Below are positions 25,049 through 33,527 of a stretch of 64,000 bases of DNA, in pieces; within the stretch, counting starts at the first letter, position 1, and each line of letters starts with the position of its first letter. The notes beneath the pieces were generated by a model. The model ran no database searches. It was not told where the DNA came from and saw only the letters and a program-made list of their open reading frames with translations. The stretch is from Streptomyces sp. NBC_00704 (lineage in GTDB: Bacteria > Actinomycetota > Actinomycetes > Streptomycetales > Streptomycetaceae), in NCBI RefSeq assembly GCF_036226605.1, contig NZ_CP109000.1:6196501-6260500 (forward strand), in the 5' to 3' direction. Both the position numbers and the translations under genes were made by a program.

Positions 25049-25992
25049 GTCCGCCTCCCCTCGCGGCCGGGGACGAGGGCGTCCACGGACACGGCGAGTC
25101 CCTCGGGGACGACCGGGGCGCGGTCCTCGACCCGTTCGCCGGCGCCCGGCCGGGAGCGACTGGTCAGCCATGCGGCCAGGTGGCGGTAGCAGGCGCGCCG
25201 GTCGGCGGGCGACAGCGGCGCCCGCCGGATCGCCGAGGCGAAGCCCCACACGTACTCGGCGAGCAGCCGGGGCGTCGGGTGCAGGGGGCCTGCCCGGCGC
25301 GGGTCCAGGTTGACGCAGCGGGAGCGCTTGGAGGGGTTCGCCCGCTCGGCGCGGGTGGGGTGGTCGCGGCGGAAGTACAGCAGCTCCGGGACCTGGTGGA
25401 AGGGGCCGTGCAGGGTGATCTCGGCGACGAACGTGCGGTCCGCGTGGTGGTAGCTGTCGTGCGGCTTCACCCGGCGCAGCACGTCGGCGCGCATCACCCC
25501 GTAGAAGTCGTCGCCGCCGGGTTCGAAGAGCAGGCTGCGGAAGCGCTCCGGCGCGTGCGGCGAGTCGGTGGCGAGGGTGTACTCGTAGGGGACCGTCACC
25601 CGGCCGTCGCCGTCGATGACCGCCTGGCCGCTGTGCGCGAGGATCACGTCGGGCCGTTCGTCCAGCGCCTCGACGCAGCGCAGCAGCAGGTCCCGGGCGT
25701 ACAGGTCGTCGTGCGAGGCCCATTTGAACAGTTCGCCCCGGCATTCGGCGAACACGTGGTTGTGGTTGGGGGCGGCGCCGATGTTGCGGGGCAGCCGGAG
25801 GTACCGGATGCGCGAGTCCTTCGCCGCGTACCGGCGGCAGATGTCCTCGGTGCCGTCGGTGGAGGCGTTGTCGGAGACGACCAGCTCGAAGTCCTCGTAG
25901 CTCTGGCCGAGCAGGGCGTCGAGGGACTCGGCCAGGTACTCCTCGCCGTTGTACACGGGCAGGCCGATGCTCAGCCTGGGACGGTCGCTCAT
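25045..25992 (-). CDS. family 2 glycosyltransferase
   Basis: A 315-residue GT-A glycosyltransferase. LSIGLPVYNGEEYLAESLDA, LLGQSYEDFELVVSDNASTD (nucleotide contact), then ASHDDLYARDLL in the DXD position and a C-terminal acceptor half with FYGVMRADVLRR and DRTFVAEITLHGPFHQVPE. It has no membrane segment, so it acts at the cytoplasmic face on the lipid-linked repeat unit. It overlaps the flippase upstream and the pyruvyltransferase downstream by four bases each. Confidence 0.92.
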   Translation of the reverse strand: MSDRPRLSIGLPVYNGEEYLAESLDALLGQSYEDFELVVSDNASTDGTEDICRRYAAKDSRIRYLRLPRNIGAAPNHNHVFAECRGELFKWASHDDLYARDLLLRCVEALDERPDVILAHSGQAVIDGDGRVTVPYEYTLATDSPHAPERFRSLLFEPGGDDFYGVMRADVLRRVKPHDSYHHADRTFVAEITLHGPFHQVPELLYFRRDHPTRAERANPSKRSRCVNLDPRRAGPLHPTPRLLAEYVWGFASAIRRAPLSPADRRACYRHLAAWLTSRSRPGAGERVEDRAPVVPEGLAVSVDALVPGREGRRT

Positions 25993-27296
25993 GTGGTCCT
26001 CACTTCGGGAACGGGGTGGTGGTGCCGCTCGCCCAGGGCGGACCGCAGTTGCAGCCACCAGACGGCCGAGCCGCTGACGGTCGCGGCGGCGACGCCCCAG
26101 GCCGAGCCGACCGCGCCGGCCAGGGCCGCCCCGCCCAGTCCGCCGCCGACGTAGCAGGCGGACGCGAACAGCTGGGAGCGCAGACTGCGCCGGGCCGCGC
26201 CGAGGGCGCGCAGCCCGGCGGCCGCGCCGGTGCCGAGCCCCGCGCCCGCGACGCCGAGGGTGATGGGCACGACGAGCTGGGCGGCGGAGTGCCAGACCGC
26301 GCCGAGCACGGCCGCGCCGAACCGGTCCGGCATCAGCAGCAGTGCCCCGCCCCAGCACAGCGCGCCGACGGCCTGGCCGCCGCCGAGGAGGAGGCAGAAC
26401 GCGCCGAGCCGGTGCGGGGCCCGCCGCAGCACCCGGGCCGCTTCCGGGACGGTGACCAGCGACAGCCCCATCAGGACGGCGAGGAAGGGGCCCAGGAGGA
26501 GTTCGGCGCCGCGCACCGCGCCGACCGCGCCGACGCCGACGATCGCGCCGAGCCCGTAGGCCCGCAGCTGGCTCGCGCCGCTGAGGCTGACGTTCTCGAC
26601 CAGGTAGCGGTATCCGAGGTCGCGTTGCTCGCGCTGCCAGCCGCGCGCCCCGCCCGGCCGGGGCCGGATGCCGGACTGGAGGCAGCCGTAGGCGGCGGCC
26701 GCGGCGGCGGACGCGCCCCAGGCGAGCACGAAGGCGGCCACGCTGCCCACGCGGGCCGCGACGACCATGGCCGGGACGAGGGCGACGCCCCACACGAGGT
26801 CGTTGAGGAACGCCTTGCGGCCGGCGCCGGCGGCGAAGAACGAGAACCGCCAGGCGTCCTGGAGCAGCAGCCCCGGCAGCATGACGCCGAGGCAGGCGAA
26901 CGCGGGCCCCACCCGGCCGCCCAGCGCGAGGCCGATCACCAGGCAGGCCGCGCCGAGGCCGGTGCCGACGCCGAGCGCGGTGCCCGTCGAGCGGGCCACC
27001 GCCCCCCGCCAGGACGCGTCCGGCGGTCCGCTGAAGCGCACCACGAGCGGGTCGGTGGCCAGTCCGCGGGAGACGTTGAGCACGACGCCGTAGGTCACCC
27101 AGGCCAGGCTGAACACGCCGAACGCGGTCACCCCCAGCGAGCGGGCCACGTAGATGCCCACCGCGAAGTTGGACATGCTGGAGGCGGCCTGGTCGGCGAG
27201 GCCCCAGGACAGCCGGCCGAGGAGGGCGCGCTTGGCGGATCCGGCCGGCGGCGCCGTCGTCCGCGGATTCTCCCCCTCGGCGGTCACCGGCTTCAC
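25989..27296 (-). CDS. Wzx-type oligosaccharide flippase
   Basis: A 435-residue membrane protein with about 12 hydrophobic segments. It begins (residues about 20-60) RALLGRLSWGLADQAASSMS and NFAVGIYVARSLGVTAFGVF, the pattern of MOP-superfamily polysaccharide exporters. Length and topology fit Wzx, which flips undecaprenyl-linked repeat units to the outer face. The gene starts at GTG 27296, overlapping the DUF4910 stop (GTGA). Its presence with a Wzy-like polymerase and Wzz-like proteins indicates a Wzx/Wzy pathway rather than an ABC-exported or synthase-made polymer. Confidence 0.88.
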   Translation of the reverse strand: MKPVTAEGENPRTTAPPAGSAKRALLGRLSWGLADQAASSMSNFAVGIYVARSLGVTAFGVFSLAWVTYGVVLNVSRGLATDPLVVRFSGPPDASWRGAVARSTGTALGVGTGLGAACLVIGLALGGRVGPAFACLGVMLPGLLLQDAWRFSFFAAGAGRKAFLNDLVWGVALVPAMVVAARVGSVAAFVLAWGASAAAAAAYGCLQSGIRPRPGGARGWQREQRDLGYRYLVENVSLSGASQLRAYGLGAIVGVGAVGAVRGAELLLGPFLAVLMGLSLVTVPEAARVLRRAPHRLGAFCLLLGGGQAVGALCWGGALLLMPDRFGAAVLGAVWHSAAQLVVPITLGVAGAGLGTGAAAGLRALGAARRSLRSQLFASACYVGGGLGGAALAGAVGSAWGVAAATVSGSAVWWLQLRSALGERHHHPVPEVRTT

Positions 27297-28567
27297 GCCT
27301 TGATCAGCTCGGCGTCGCGCAGCGCGTCGGCCGCGGCGGCGACGGCGTCGAACGGCAGCCCGGACCGTTCGGCGACGTCCAGCAGCGTGTGCTCGCCGTC
27401 GGAGAGGCTGAGCACCCACAGCATGGCCAGCTGGGCCTGCTTGGCGTCGCTGCGGCCGCCGAGCGAGTCGTAGAGCCCGCGCCGGCCCAGCTGCGGTTCG
27501 CCGTAGGGGCTGAGGTTGACGTACCTGCGGTTGCGGTCGAGGACGGCGAACGCCTCGCGGCACACGGCCAGGGTGTCCGCCATCGCCTCGGGCGTGACGA
27601 AGTCCGGGTCGTCGGCCGAGGTGTGGTACTCGGGGTAGCCGGCGTAGGGGGTCCGGCTGAGCGAGCCCACGCCGAGGTCGAACCCGGGGGAGCAGTACTG
27701 CCGCTCGTCGTAGCCGTAGGGGGTGAACTCCTTGATGTCGTGGGGGCGTTCGGAGGAGGCCAGCACATGGCGCAGCACCCGGTCGATCTCCGCGTCGCCG
27801 CGCCTGCTCTGCTTGTACGTCAGACGCCCCCGGTCGCCGGCGCAGGCCAGCACGAGGCCGTGCCTGACCCGCTCCACCCGCTCCGCGTTGCGGGCCAGCC
27901 AGGTGACCGCGCCGATGGTGCCGGGCGCGAAGATGAACCGGTAGGTGTAGTGCGGCCTCCGCTCGGCCAGCGCCCGTGCGAGGAACACCGCCACCGCGAC
28001 GCCGGCCAGGTTGTCGTTGGCCAGCGACGGGTGGCAGACGTGGCAGGAGACGATCACCTCGTCGGTGACCTCGCCGGGGACCACGTGCTCGGCGTAGGTG
28101 AGGTGGCCGTCGGCGAGCGTGGAGTCGACGCACACCTCGTACTCGCCGTCCGGCATCGCGTCCAGGGTCTCCTGGGACAGGCAGAACCCCCACTGCGGCT
28201 GGTAGTAGCTGGTGCGGTAGGGCACCCAGGACGGGTGCTCCGGCAGGGTGTGCAGGTGCTCGCGCAGCTCGGCGAGCGGCATCCTCGCCGACACCGGCAC
28301 GCTGTAGCCGAGCACGTGCAGGCTGGACGCGGCGAAGTCGACGACGCGCCTCCCGGCGGCGTCGGCGATGTACGCGTCGCGGATGTTCCACTCCTGCGGC
28401 ACCGTCCAGTCGAGGACCCGGGTTCCGGTCGGCACCTCGTGCACCGTCAGCGGCAGGTACTCGCCGACGATGTCCAGGGTGGCGCGCACCCCGTCGCCGG
28501 TGATGCTGCGGCACAGCGGGTACATCCGCCGCACCAGCGCGTGCATCTCGTCGCCGGGCGCGGTCAT
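27293..28567 (-). CDS. DUF4910-domain aminopeptidase-like protein
   Basis: A 424-residue protein that opens MHALVRRMYPLCRSITGDGV and has the DUF4910/M28-like layout: WTVPQEWNIRDAYIADAAG, YYQPQWGFCLSQ, a metal-site-like VIVSCHVCHPSLANDNLAGV (H, D and N positions of a zinc aminopeptidase), RFIFAPGTIGAVTWLARN, and YPEYHTSADD with the late His and Asp. A short winged-helix-like tail (about 360-424) ends it. These proteins recur in O-antigen and exopolysaccharide clusters; a role in hydrolysing or amidating an amino-sugar substituent is suspected but not established. ATG 28567 overlaps the stop of the epimerase gene (ATGA). Confidence 0.88.
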   Translation of the reverse strand: MTAPGDEMHALVRRMYPLCRSITGDGVRATLDIVGEYLPLTVHEVPTGTRVLDWTVPQEWNIRDAYIADAAGRRVVDFAASSLHVLGYSVPVSARMPLAELREHLHTLPEHPSWVPYRTSYYQPQWGFCLSQETLDAMPDGEYEVCVDSTLADGHLTYAEHVVPGEVTDEVIVSCHVCHPSLANDNLAGVAVAVFLARALAERRPHYTYRFIFAPGTIGAVTWLARNAERVERVRHGLVLACAGDRGRLTYKQSRRGDAEIDRVLRHVLASSERPHDIKEFTPYGYDERQYCSPGFDLGVGSLSRTPYAGYPEYHTSADDPDFVTPEAMADTLAVCREAFAVLDRNRRYVNLSPYGEPQLGRRGLYDSLGGRSDAKQAQLAMLWVLSLSDGEHTLLDVAERSGLPFDAVAAAADALRDAELIKA

Positions 28568-29589
28568 CGGCGCCACCGCAGGGTGTCGTCGACAGAGCCG
28601 GCCTCGGACGCCGTGCGCAGCACGGCCAGCCGGGTGAAGCGCTGCTCGAAGGCCTCCCGGGTCAGTCCGTGGGTGCGGTAGGCGTCGGCGAGTTCGAGCG
28701 CGCCGCGCTTGACCGTCCACTCGCAGTCGAAGCCGGGGACGGCGGCGCGGAACCGGGAGAAGTCCACCCGGTAGGACCGCGGATCGGCGCCGTTCTCCCC
28801 GGTGATCACCACCTCGGAGCCGGGCACCGCCTCGGCGACCTGCCCGGCGATCTCGGCGACGGTGACGTTGTTGACCTCGCTGCCGATGTTGAACGCCCGG
28901 TCGTGCACCGCCTCGCGGGGCGCGGTCAGCGCGGCCGCGAAGGCGCGCGCGATGTCGGCGGCGTGCACGAGCGGGCGCCAGGGCGTGCCGTCGGAGAGGA
29001 CCAGGACCTCGCCGGACAGCAGGGCGTGCCCCACCAGGTTGTTGAGCACGATGTCGGCGCGCAGCCGGGGCGAGTACCCGAAGGCGGTGGCGTTGCGCAT
29101 GTACACCGGGCTGAAGTCGCCGTCGGCGAGGGCGTGCACGTCGTCCTCCACCCGCACCTTCGACTCCGCGTACGGGGTCACCGGGCGCAACGGGGCGTCC
29201 TCGGCCACGAGTTCGTCGCCGCCGGCGGCGCCGTACACCGAGCAGGTCGACGCGTACAGGAAGCGCCGCGCCCCGGCGTCGCGGGCCAGCCGGGCCAGCC
29301 GCACCGACGCCCGGTGGTTGATGTCGTAGGTCAGCTCCGGCGCCAGCGATCCCAGCGGGTCGTTGGAGAGCGCGGCCAGGTGGATCACGGCGTCCACGCC
29401 GGCCACGTGTTCGGCCGTGACGTCGCGCAGGTCCACCCGGTGGCCGTCGGGGTCGGCGGGCTCCGGCCCCAGGACGCAGTCGGCGAACAGGCCGGCGTCG
29501 AGACCGACGACCTCGTGTCCCGCGGCGGCGAGCACGGGGGCCATCACGGTGCCCAGGTAGCCCTGGTGTCCCGTCAGCAGTACGCGCAC
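28564..29589 (-). CDS. NAD-dependent epimerase/dehydratase (nucleotide-sugar)
   Basis: A 341-residue extended short-chain dehydrogenase. The N-terminal VLLTGHQGYLGTVMAPVLAA is a TGxxGYxG nucleotide-binding loop; YASTCSVYGAAG carries the catalytic Ser/Thr and YAESK the Tyr and Lys. RNATAFGYSPRLRADIVLNN and FNIGSEVNNVTVAEIA continue the family pattern. Proteins of this subtype often follow a cytidylyltransferase and a C-methyltransferase and reduce or epimerise a 4-keto sugar late in deoxysugar synthesis. The start is GTG 29589 (GGGGGAATGACC ahead), three bases after the PIG-L stop. Confidence 0.9.
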   Translation of the reverse strand: MRVLLTGHQGYLGTVMAPVLAAAGHEVVGLDAGLFADCVLGPEPADPDGHRVDLRDVTAEHVAGVDAVIHLAALSNDPLGSLAPELTYDINHRASVRLARLARDAGARRFLYASTCSVYGAAGGDELVAEDAPLRPVTPYAESKVRVEDDVHALADGDFSPVYMRNATAFGYSPRLRADIVLNNLVGHALLSGEVLVLSDGTPWRPLVHAADIARAFAAALTAPREAVHDRAFNIGSEVNNVTVAEIAGQVAEAVPGSEVVITGENGADPRSYRVDFSRFRAAVPGFDCEWTVKRGALELADAYRTHGLTREAFEQRFTRLAVLRTASEAGSVDDTLRWRR

Positions 29590-29592
29590 AGG

Positions 29593-30240
29593 TCATTCCC
29601 CCAGATCGAGAGTGAGTTTGGTGACGGCGAACGCCTCGGCGTAGCGCGCGTGGCATTCGATGCCGCGGATCCGGGCCAGCCCGAGGAAGGCCTCCCGGTC
29701 GTACCAGGGCCGGTGCCGCTGCGAGGGGTAGTGCTCCTGAAGCAGCCGCACCTTCTGCTCGGCGACCCCGTCCGGGAGCGGCTGGTAGGCCGTGGGGCGC
29801 CCGAGGTCGCCGTCCCACTTGACGATCTCGTAGCCGAGCACGAGGTGGTCGCGGAACGCGGTGGGAACGAGCTGGGCCAGGCCGCGGTGGTCCTGGTGCG
29901 CGTCGTCGGTGCGCGGGGCGAGGATCAGGTCCGGCTCGGTCCGGGCGCGCAGTTCCTCGACGGCGGCCTTGGCCTCGTCCCAGTGCACGGGCAGCCGGCC
30001 GTCGGGCAGCTTGTGCACGGTCAGGCGCAGGTCGGCGCCGGGGCAGAACGCGGCGAGCGCGGCCTGTTCCTCCTGCTCGCGCTCGGTTCCGCCACCGGAG
30101 AGCACCAGCGCGTCGACGCGGACGCCCGGCCGGGCCCGGCACAGTGTCAGCAGCGTGCCGCCGGCGCCGATGGCGATGTCGTCGCAGTGCGCGCCCACGG
30201 CGACGATCCGGTCGGGGCGCCCGGCCCCGAGACGTATCAC
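29593..30240 (-). CDS. PIG-L family deacetylase
   Basis: A 215-residue LmbE-type zinc hydrolase. IVAVGAHCDDIAIGAGGTLL contains the AHxDD metal motif, and the second-site RTDDAHQDHRGLAQLVPTAF gives the H.DH pair that completes zinc binding. Family members deacetylate GlcNAc-linked substrates such as mycothiol and lipid precursors. In a polysaccharide operon it may deacetylate an amino sugar so that another group can be attached, or process a nucleotide sugar. GTG 30240 overlaps the nucleotidyltransferase stop (GTGA). Confidence 0.9.
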   Translation of the reverse strand: MIRLGAGRPDRIVAVGAHCDDIAIGAGGTLLTLCRARPGVRVDALVLSGGGTEREQEEQAALAAFCPGADLRLTVHKLPDGRLPVHWDEAKAAVEELRARTEPDLILAPRTDDAHQDHRGLAQLVPTAFRDHLVLGYEIVKWDGDLGRPTAYQPLPDGVAEQKVRLLQEHYPSQRHRPWYDREAFLGLARIRGIECHARYAEAFAVTKLTLDLGE

Positions 30241-31046
30241 GCGGTCCTCGCCGGGGCGGGCGCCGGGGCGCCGTCGTGTTCCCACACGGCCCACGGCCGG
30301 TCGCCCCGGGCGTACGCCTCGTCGAGCGCGGCCCGTTCCTTGACGGTGTCGGTCGGCTTCCAGAACCCGCGGTGCCGGTGCGCCACCAGCCGTCCGCGCT
30401 TGGCGAGCTGGGCGCAGCCGTCGGCGACCAGGTCGCCGCCCTCCGGGATGTGGTCGAAGACCTCCTGGCGCAGGACGAAGTAGCCGCCGTTCTCCCACAG
30501 GGGCAGTTCGCTCACCGCGGTGATGCCGCCCACCAGGCCGTCCTCGCCCAGGTCCACGCAGTGGAACGAGGACTGCGGCGGCACCACCATCATCGACGCG
30601 CCGGCGTCGCGCCGCGCGAAGGAGTCGATCATCTGCGGCAGCGGGGCGTCGGTGAGGACGTCGGCGTAGTTGGCGAGGAACATGTCGTCGCCGTCCAGGT
30701 GTTCGCGCACCCGGCGCAGCCGTTCCCCGATCGGCGACTCGATGCCGGTCTGCGCGAACGTGATCGTCCAGTCCGAGATGTCGGTGGACAGCAGCTCGGT
30801 CCGTCCGCCCCGCAGCACGAAGTCGTTGGACGTCGTCTCCTCGTAGGTGAGGAAGAAGTTCTTGATGTGGTGGGCCCCGTAGCCCAGGCACAGGATGAAC
30901 TCCGTGTGCCCGTAGTACGCGTAGTAGCGCATGACGTGCCAGATCAGCGGCCGGGGGCCGACCATCGCCATCGGCTTGGGGACGTCGTCGGCGGCGCCGC
31001 TGCGCATCCGCATCCCGTAACCGCCGCAGAACAGGACGACCTTCAT
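30237..31046 (-). CDS. sugar-phosphate nucleotidyltransferase, glucose-1-phosphate cytidylyltransferase-like
   Basis: A 269-residue enzyme. MKVVLFCGGYGMRMRSGAAD, then VPKPMAMVGPRPLIWHVMRY give the GGxGxR and PKPM signature of NDP-sugar pyrophosphorylases. FILCLGYGAHHIKNFF, FLANYADVLTDAP and GGYFVLRQEVFDHIPEG, along with FWKPTDTVKERAALDE, resemble RfbF, which makes CDP-glucose for CDP-3,6-dideoxyhexoses or methylated branched sugars. A C-methyltransferase is adjacent, as in such pathways. The downstream 4,6-dehydratase could be the epimerase at 28564, but that fit is imperfect. ATG 31046 overlaps the methyltransferase stop. Confidence 0.88.
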   Translation of the reverse strand: MKVVLFCGGYGMRMRSGAADDVPKPMAMVGPRPLIWHVMRYYAYYGHTEFILCLGYGAHHIKNFFLTYEETTSNDFVLRGGRTELLSTDISDWTITFAQTGIESPIGERLRRVREHLDGDDMFLANYADVLTDAPLPQMIDSFARRDAGASMMVVPPQSSFHCVDLGEDGLVGGITAVSELPLWENGGYFVLRQEVFDHIPEGGDLVADGCAQLAKRGRLVAHRHRGFWKPTDTVKERAALDEAYARGDRPWAVWEHDGAPAPAPARTA

Positions 31047-32278
31047 CGCGTGACCTCGACAATGCTCAGTTCCGGGATGGGAAAGACCAGCCGGCCGCCC
31101 CACTCGTGCACGTAGGACAGCTGCTCGACCAGTTCGGTGCGCAGGTTCCAGGGCAGGACGAGGACGTAGTCCGGCTTGTCGGCGGCGATCTGCTCGGGCG
31201 CCAGGACCGGGATGCGGGTGCCCGGGGTGAACCTGCCGTGCTTGTAGGGGTTGCGGTCCACGGTGTACGCGAGCAGGTCGGGCCGGATGCCGCAGTGGTT
31301 GAGCAGGGTGTTGCCCTTGCCGGGGGCGCCGTAGCCGACGACCGTCTCGCCGCGCTCGGCCGCCTCGACGAGGAACTTCAGCAGGTCCCGGCGCACCTTG
31401 GCGACCCGGGCGGAGAACTCGGCGTACCCGGACAGCTCCTGGAGTCCGGCGGCCTTCTCGCGGGCCAGCACGTCGGCCACCCGCGCGGTGGGCTCGCCGG
31501 CCGCCTCGGCCGGCCGGGCCCACAGCCGGATCGAGCCGCCGTGCGTGGGCAGCAGCTCGACGTCCACGAGCGCGAGTCCGCCGCTGTCCAGCGCCCGGAT
31601 CGCGGAGGCGACCGTGTAGTACTGGAAGTGCTCGTGGTAGATCGTGTCGTACTGGTTCTCCTCGATCAGGGTCAGCAGGTGCTGCACCTCGACGGAGACC
31701 CAGCCGTCGTCGGCGACCAGCGCCCGCAGCCCCCGCGTGAAGCCGGTCACGTCGGGGATGTGCGCGTACACGTTGTTGGCCACGACCAGGTCCGCCGGGC
31801 CGTGCTCGGCGCGCACGGCGGCGCCGGTGTCCGGGTCCAGGAACGCCGTGAGCGTGGGCACGCCCGCCTCCCGCGCCGCCGCGCCGACGTTCACCGAGGG
31901 CTCGACGCCCAGGCAGCGGATCCCGCGGTCCACCACGTGCCGCAGCAGATAGCCGTCGTTGCTCGCGACCTCGACGACGAACGCGTCGGGCCCCAGGCCC
32001 GCCTTCTCCACGGCGTCGGCGACGAACGTGCGCGCGTGCTCCACCCACGAGGTCGAGAAGGAGGAGAAGTAGGCGTACTCCTCGAACGTCTCCCGCGGCG
32101 AGATCAGCGGCGGGATCTGCGCGAGCCAGCAGTCGGTGCAGACCCGCAGGTGCAGCGGGTACGCCGGCTCGGGATCGTCCAGTCGGTCCGCGGCGAGAAA
32201 GCTCTCGCACGGCGGCGTCGCCCCGAGGTCGACGACGCTCGCCATCGCCTCCGAGCCGCACAGTCGGCATCGTGTCAT
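31043..32278 (-). CDS. NDP-hexose C-methyltransferase-type SAM-dependent methyltransferase
   Basis: A 411-residue three-part enzyme. The N-terminal zinc domain reads CRLCGSEAMASVVDLG with a second Cys pair in RVCTDCWLAQ. The SAM domain has FVVEVASNDGYLLRHVVDRG, then VVANNVYAHIPDVTGF and the VEVQHLLTLIEENQYDTIYH HEHF segment that forms the active site of TylC3/TcaB9-like enzymes. The C-terminal domain starts near GYGAPGKGNTLLNHCGI. Family members methylate C3 of a 4-keto-2,6-dideoxyhexose nucleotide. The gene is coupled on both sides by ATGA overlaps; the branched sugar it makes is not known. Confidence 0.92.
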   Translation of the reverse strand: MTRCRLCGSEAMASVVDLGATPPCESFLAADRLDDPEPAYPLHLRVCTDCWLAQIPPLISPRETFEEYAYFSSFSTSWVEHARTFVADAVEKAGLGPDAFVVEVASNDGYLLRHVVDRGIRCLGVEPSVNVGAAAREAGVPTLTAFLDPDTGAAVRAEHGPADLVVANNVYAHIPDVTGFTRGLRALVADDGWVSVEVQHLLTLIEENQYDTIYHEHFQYYTVASAIRALDSGGLALVDVELLPTHGGSIRLWARPAEAAGEPTARVADVLAREKAAGLQELSGYAEFSARVAKVRRDLLKFLVEAAERGETVVGYGAPGKGNTLLNHCGIRPDLLAYTVDRNPYKHGRFTPGTRIPVLAPEQIAADKPDYVLVLPWNLRTELVEQLSYVHEWGGRLVFPIPELSIVEVTR

Positions 32279-33525
32279 GTGCTGTCCCCATCCCCCCTGC
32301 TCACGCGGGTGTCCCCGCCGTGAGCCGGTACTGACCGACCCGCGATCGCGGAGCGGTACCCCTCCTCCAGGCGCTCCAGCCCGACGGCCGGACTGAAGCC
32401 CTGCTCGTACCGGCGCCGGGCCGCCCGTCCCATCTCCCGGTCGAGCGCCGGGTCGGCGGTGATCCGGCGCAGCGCGGCCGCCAGCGAGGCGGTGTCGCCC
32501 GGCCGGTGCAGCAGCCCGGTCACCCCGTCCTCGACGAGTTCGGTGAACGCGCCGTGACCGGCGGCGACGACCGGGACCCCGGCCGCCATCGCCTCCACGA
32601 CCACCAGGCCGAACGCCTCCAGCCACGTCGAGGGCGCCACCACGGCCGTCGCCCGCGCGATCGCCTCGCGGCACCGCGCCGTGTCGTACAGGCCGACGTA
32701 GCGCACGTCGTCGCGGCCCGCCGCCCACGCGGTCACCTCCGGCTCCAGCGGCCCGGTGCCGGCGATCACCAGCGGCACGCCCGGCCCGCCGCCCGCGGCG
32801 AGTTCGTCCCACGCGGCCATCAGCAGCCGTACGCCCTTGGCCTCCGCGAGCCGGCCCAGGAAGAGCACGTGCTCGCCGGGGCCCGTGCGCCGCACGCCCG
32901 GCTCGGGCACGAAGTTGTGCTTGACCGCCAGCCGTCCGGCCGGCATCCCGGCCCCGGCCAGGACGTCGCGCTGCGCCGCGGAGATGCAGAAGAACCGCTC
33001 CACGCCCGACCACCACCGCCGCCGGTTGACGGCCAGACCGATCGCGAGCGGCACGGTCGCCAGCCGGGAGCCCCGGTAGCAGCCGTGCCGCACGGCGGGC
33101 AGCGGCGAGGACCCCACGCACTCCGCGCACGGCCGGCCGTCCCGCTGGAGGGTGCCGGGCGGACAGACCTGCGTGTAGTTGTGCAGGGTGGCCACGACGG
33201 GCACGCCGGCGTCCGCGCACGCCGCCAGCACCGCCGGCGACAGCAGCGGGAAGACGTTGTGGACGTGCACCACGTCCGGCCGCCCGGCGCGCAGCCTCGC
33301 GGCCAGCTCCGAGCGGACCGCCGGGTTCCACGGCACCAGCAGCGGCACCGCGACCTTGCCCGGCAGCGACCGGGCGGCGATGTCGTCGCTGCGCCGCTCG
33401 AACACGTCGACCCGGTGGCCGGCCGCGCGCAGCAGCGCGACCTCCTGGTCGACGACCTTGTTCTCGCCGCTCGGCTGGGCCGAGCCGTAGCGGTTGTGCA
33501 CCACCAGCACGTGAAGGGCGTCCAC
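32275..33525 (-). CDS. family 4 glycosyltransferase
   Basis: A 416-residue GT-B glycosyltransferase. VLVVHNRYGSAQPSGENKVV begins the N-terminal domain, with VVHVHNVFPLLSPAVL and TLHNYTQVCPPGTLQRDGRP. A Cys-containing segment, CAECVGSSPLPAVRHGCY, occurs in a subgroup of actinobacterial enzymes. The C-terminal domain has HVLFLGRLAEAKGVRLLMAA and the donor-phosphate motif STWLEAFGLVVVEAMAAGVP (E-x7-E). GTG 33525 was chosen because GGAGGTGA lies six bases upstream; earlier in-frame starts would overlap the polymerase gene. Cytoplasmic face, adds one sugar to the repeat unit. Confidence 0.92.
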   Translation of the reverse strand: MDALHVLVVHNRYGSAQPSGENKVVDQEVALLRAAGHRVDVFERRSDDIAARSLPGKVAVPLLVPWNPAVRSELAARLRAGRPDVVHVHNVFPLLSPAVLAACADAGVPVVATLHNYTQVCPPGTLQRDGRPCAECVGSSPLPAVRHGCYRGSRLATVPLAIGLAVNRRRWWSGVERFFCISAAQRDVLAGAGMPAGRLAVKHNFVPEPGVRRTGPGEHVLFLGRLAEAKGVRLLMAAWDELAAGGGPGVPLVIAGTGPLEPEVTAWAAGRDDVRYVGLYDTARCREAIARATAVVAPSTWLEAFGLVVVEAMAAGVPVVAAGHGAFTELVEDGVTGLLHRPGDTASLAAALRRITADPALDREMGRAARRRYEQGFSPAVGLERLEEGYRSAIAGRSVPAHGGDTRVSRGDGDST

Positions 33526-33527
33526 GC

